Below, piece by piece: positions 41,323 to 45,079 of a DNA stretch of 45,079 bases (position 1 is its first letter; each line of letters starts with the position of its first letter). A program made the position numbers and the translations under genes. Where the stretch lies: NCBI GenBank assembly GCA_012838755.1, contig DUOQ01000085.1, positions 1 through 45,079 of the forward strand. The letters are read 5' to 3'. The notes under the pieces were generated by a model, which did no database searches, was not told the DNA's origin, and saw only the letters and a list, made by a program, of their open reading frames with translations. The DNA is from Propionibacterium sp. (GTDB lineage: Bacteria; Actinomycetota; Actinomycetes; Propionibacteriales; Propionibacteriaceae).

Positions 41323-43461
41323 TCACGTGCCCCCGGTGGATGCCGTCGCCTGGTCGACCAGCCAGGCGAGCTGGAAGGCCCGTTCGCGCCACGCCTTGTA
41401 CCGGCCGGAGACGCCGCCGTGGCCGGCCACCATCTCGGTCTTGAGCAGGATCGGGCGGTCCTCGCCGTTGGTCGCCAGGTCGCGCAGGCGGGCCACCCAC
41501 TTGGCCGGCTCGGTCACCTCGACGCGGGTGTCGTTGAGGCTGGTGGTGGCCAGGATCGCGGGGTACTGCACGGCCGCCACGTTCTCGTAGGGGGAGTAGG
41601 CCTTCATGCAGGCGTAGACCTCGGCGTCCTCCACCGGGTTGCCCCACTCCTCCCACTCCATGACGGTCAGCGGCAGGTCGGGGTTGAGGATCGTCGTGAG
41701 CGGGTCGACGAACGGGACCGCCGCGTGCACGGCTCGGAACAGGCCGGGGGCCAGGTTGACCGCCGCCCCGATCAGCAGGCCGCCGGCCGACCCGCCCTCC
41801 GCGAGGAGCCGGTCGGGGGAGACGTAGCCCTCCTCGACCAGCACGCGCCCGCAGGCCACGAAGTCGCTGAAGGTGTTGGGCTTGGCCAGTTCCTTTCCGC
41901 CGTCGTACCACGGACGCCCCAGCTCGCCGCCACCGCGCACGTGGGCGATGGCGAAGACGAAGCCGCGGTCGAGCAGGGAGATCCGGCTCATCGCGAAGTA
42001 GGGCATCGTCGGGGCCTCGTACGCCCCGTAGCCGTACAGCAGTCCGGGTGCGGTGCCGTCGACCGGGGTGTCGCGGTGGCGCACCAGCGAGATCGGGACG
42101 CGCGTCCCGTCGTCGGCGGTGGCCCACAGCCGCTCGCTGACGTAGGCGGTCGCGTCGTAGGCGCCGTGGGTCGGGTGGTCGAGGACGGGGGTTTCCTTGA
42201 GCAGCTTGCGGGCGCCGGTCTCGAGGTGGTGCTCCCACAGGCTCGGCGGGCTGACCAGCGACTCGTAGCCGAGCCGGATCCGGTCGGTGTCGAAGTCGGG
42301 GGAGTCCTGCGCGCCCACGTCGTAGAGGGCCTCGTCGAACACCAGCTCGCTCGGGGTGCCGAGGGCGCCGTCGGCGTCCCTCGGGATCACGGTGACGCCC
42401 GAGAGGGCGTTCGTGCGGTGCTCGACCACGACGGCCTTCTCGTAGACGCTCACGGCGGTGAGCCGGGTCTCGGGGCGTTCCTCGATGACGGTCTCCCAGT
42501 GCTCGATGCCAAGGGCCTCCAGGGGCGTGCGGCTGAGCCGGAACTGCGGCGCGTCGTCGTTGTGCAGGATCCACAGGGCGTCGGGCGCCATCTCGACCAC
42601 GTACTCCAGGCCCGGACGCCGCGGCTGCACCACGGCCAGGGGGCCGGTGGGGTCGGCGGCGCGCAGCAGGTGGGTCTCCGTCGTCGTCTTGGAGGCGAGG
42701 TCGACCATCACCCACTGGTAGTCGCGGGAGGTGTCGACGCCCACCCAGAACCGCTCGTCGGGTTCGGTGAAGACGAGGGCGTCGGCGTCCACCGGGTCGC
42801 CGAGCCGGTGCCGCCACACCTCGTGGGGGCGCCAGGCGGCGTCCACGCGCAGGTAGAGGAACCAGTCGTCGCCGGCCCACACCCCGCCGGCGCCGACGCC
42901 GGTGATCGGCCCGTCGATGGTCGCGCCGGAGGCGATGTCGACCACGTACAGGTCGTAGCGCTCGTCGCCGCGGGTGTCGACCGAGTACGCCAGGCGCCGG
43001 CCGTCGGGGGAGACCAGGGCGAGGCCGAGGCTGAAGAAGTCGTGGCCCTGCGCCAGGGCCTGGAGGTCGAGCAGCACCTGCTCATCGGGCGACGGCTCGG
43101 TGACGTCGGGGATGTCGTCGCGGTTGGGCGCCGGCAGGCGGCAGGTGCGGCCGTAGTCGTCGCCCTCCTTGGTACGGCCGTAGTACCAGAAGGCGGAGCC
43201 GTCGGTGTGCCGCACGTGCAGGGGCACCGACATGTCGGTCTGCTTCGTGCGCGCCCGGATGTCCTCGTACAGCTCGTCGGCCAGCGGGGCGAGGTGGCCC
43301 GTGTGCGCGTCGGTCCAGGCGTTCTCGGCCTCGAGGTAGGCGATCAGCTCGGGGTCGGTCTTGTCGGCCATCCAGCGGTACGGGTCCTCGACCGCGTCAC
43401 CGTGGACGGTCCGGGTGAAGGGGCGCTGCGGGGCATCGGGCAAAGGCACGGAGTCTGGCAC
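41323..43461 (-). CDS. ptrB: Oligopeptidase B-type (S9A) serine peptidase
   Basis: A 712-residue cytosolic peptidase of the PtrB group, which cleaves peptides after basic residues. The N-terminal propeller opens with [12 protein letters not shown]. The hydrolase domain carries [23 protein letters not shown], the nucleophile Ser in [15 protein letters not shown], the Asp in SLNDTRVEV and the His in [16 protein letters not shown] and the acid residues around EWEEWGNP fit an oligopeptidase B more than the prolyl enzyme at 26300. The ORF-track start at 43572 overlaps the sigA leader. I chose GTG 43461 because TACGCT lies 7 bases before it and homology begins at about PDAPQRPF. Confidence 0.92.
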   Translation of the reverse strand: MPDSVPLPDAPQRPFTRTVHGDAVEDPYRWMADKTDPELIAYLEAENAWTDAHTGHLAPLADELYEDIRARTKQTDMSVPLHVRHTDGSAFWYYGRTKEGDDYGRTCRLPAPNRDDIPDVTEPSPDEQVLLDLQALAQGHDFFSLGLALVSPDGRRLAYSVDTRGDERYDLYVVDIASGATIDGPITGVGAGGVWAGDDWFLYLRVDAAWRPHEVWRHRLGDPVDADALVFTEPDERFWVGVDTSRDYQWVMVDLASKTTTETHLLRAADPTGPLAVVQPRRPGLEYVVEMAPDALWILHNDDAPQFRLSRTPLEALGIEHWETVIEERPETRLTAVSVYEKAVVVEHRTNALSGVTVIPRDADGALGTPSELVFDEALYDVGAQDSPDFDTDRIRLGYESLVSPPSLWEHHLETGARKLLKETPVLDHPTHGAYDATAYVSERLWATADDGTRVPISLVRHRDTPVDGTAPGLLYGYGAYEAPTMPYFAMSRISLLDRGFVFAIAHVRGGGELGRPWYDGGKELAKPNTFSDFVACGRVLVEEGYVSPDRLLAEGGSAGGLLIGAAVNLAPGLFRAVHAAVPFVDPLTTILNPDLPLTVMEWEEWGNPVEDAEVYACMKAYSPYENVAAVQYPAILATTSLNDTRVEVTEPAKWVARLRDLATNGEDRPILLKTEMVAGHGGVSGRYKAWRERAFQLAWLVDQATASTGGT

Positions 43462-43468
43462 GGCGGCC

Positions 43469-43474
43469 AGCGTA
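43469..43474 (-). promoter_or_regulatory. Putative -10 hexamer for the second S9 peptidase
   Basis: Minus-strand TACGCT, then 7 bases, then GTG 43461. Confidence 0.4.
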
Positions 43475-43597
43475 GCCGGGGTTGCCCGGCGAGCCATTTG
43501 GGTGGGGGACGAACGCGTGCAAGAATGGCCGTTGCGCCAGCCGTTGACAGGTCCCGGCCGACGCATGCCCACAACCGGACGAGACGAGAGGGCTCAC

Positions 43598-45079
<1,482 letters not shown>

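Noticed and set aside
43544-43549. TTGACA as the sigA -35
   Set aside because: No acceptable -10 lies 16-18 bases downstream, so I did not annotate a promoter from it.

Overview
The window is about 45 kb of GC-rich DNA (roughly 70% by eye) from an actinobacterium. Gene content and order recall the Mycobacterium tuberculosis segment Rv2703-Rv2733 (sigA, sigB, a PAC2 protein, nrdR, ChiZ, lexA, hflX, dapF, miaA, miaB). The adenosylcobalamin-dependent class II ribonucleotide reductase, the PF14013-like small protein and the succinate dehydrogenase type suggest Propionibacteriaceae or a close relative. That placement is inference from memory of these families, not from a search.

Layout. 1-6.6 kb: tRNA modification (miaB, cut by the window edge; miaA), a small minus-strand antitoxin-like gene, a UPF0324 membrane protein, dapF, hflX and a DUF952 gene, partly coupled by 4-bp overlaps. 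6.7-11.8 kb: dinG, converging on a MacB-type ABC exporter. 12-17.2 kb: the DNA damage and dNTP block. lexA is transcribed away from a small one-pass membrane protein that sits behind three LexA-type boxes, followed by nrdR and nrdJ. 17.3-21.6 kb: a DUF1648 membrane protein overlapping an inositol-monophosphatase-family gene tail to tail, then a polar amino acid ABC importer (binding protein, permease, ATPase). 21.55-22.1 kb: a gene-free stretch packed with palindromes and tandem repeats. 22.1-28.4 kb: DedA-like protein, acyltransferase 3, AEC transporter, YbjN/TY-Chap-like protein, PPOX-fold flavoprotein and an S9 peptidase. 28.5-31.9 kb: sdhCAB. 32-36.8 kb: a lipoprotein and the DEAH helicase HrpA. 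36.9-38.4 kb: a hipBA toxin-antitoxin pair. 38.4-45 kb: PAC2 protein, TesB thioesterase, sigB, a second S9 peptidase and sigA, whose stop codon is the last base of the window.

Two themes link the genes. First, many start codons lie 6-7 bases after a TAnnnT (or GAnnnT) hexamer with no Shine-Dalgarno sequence, which suggests widespread leaderless transcription; I used it to choose several starts that differ from the ORF track. Second, intergenic gaps carry several unrelated long palindromes, some repeated. One is a perfect 58-bp palindrome with a second copy that keeps the stem by a paired base change.

The best candidate for something undescribed is the gene at 13139-13501. It occupies the ChiZ/DivS/YneA position beside lexA, sits behind three LexA boxes, and has a ChiZ-like N-terminus and membrane segment but no LysM domain. 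I saw no CRISPR array, tRNA, rRNA, insertion sequence or prophage.
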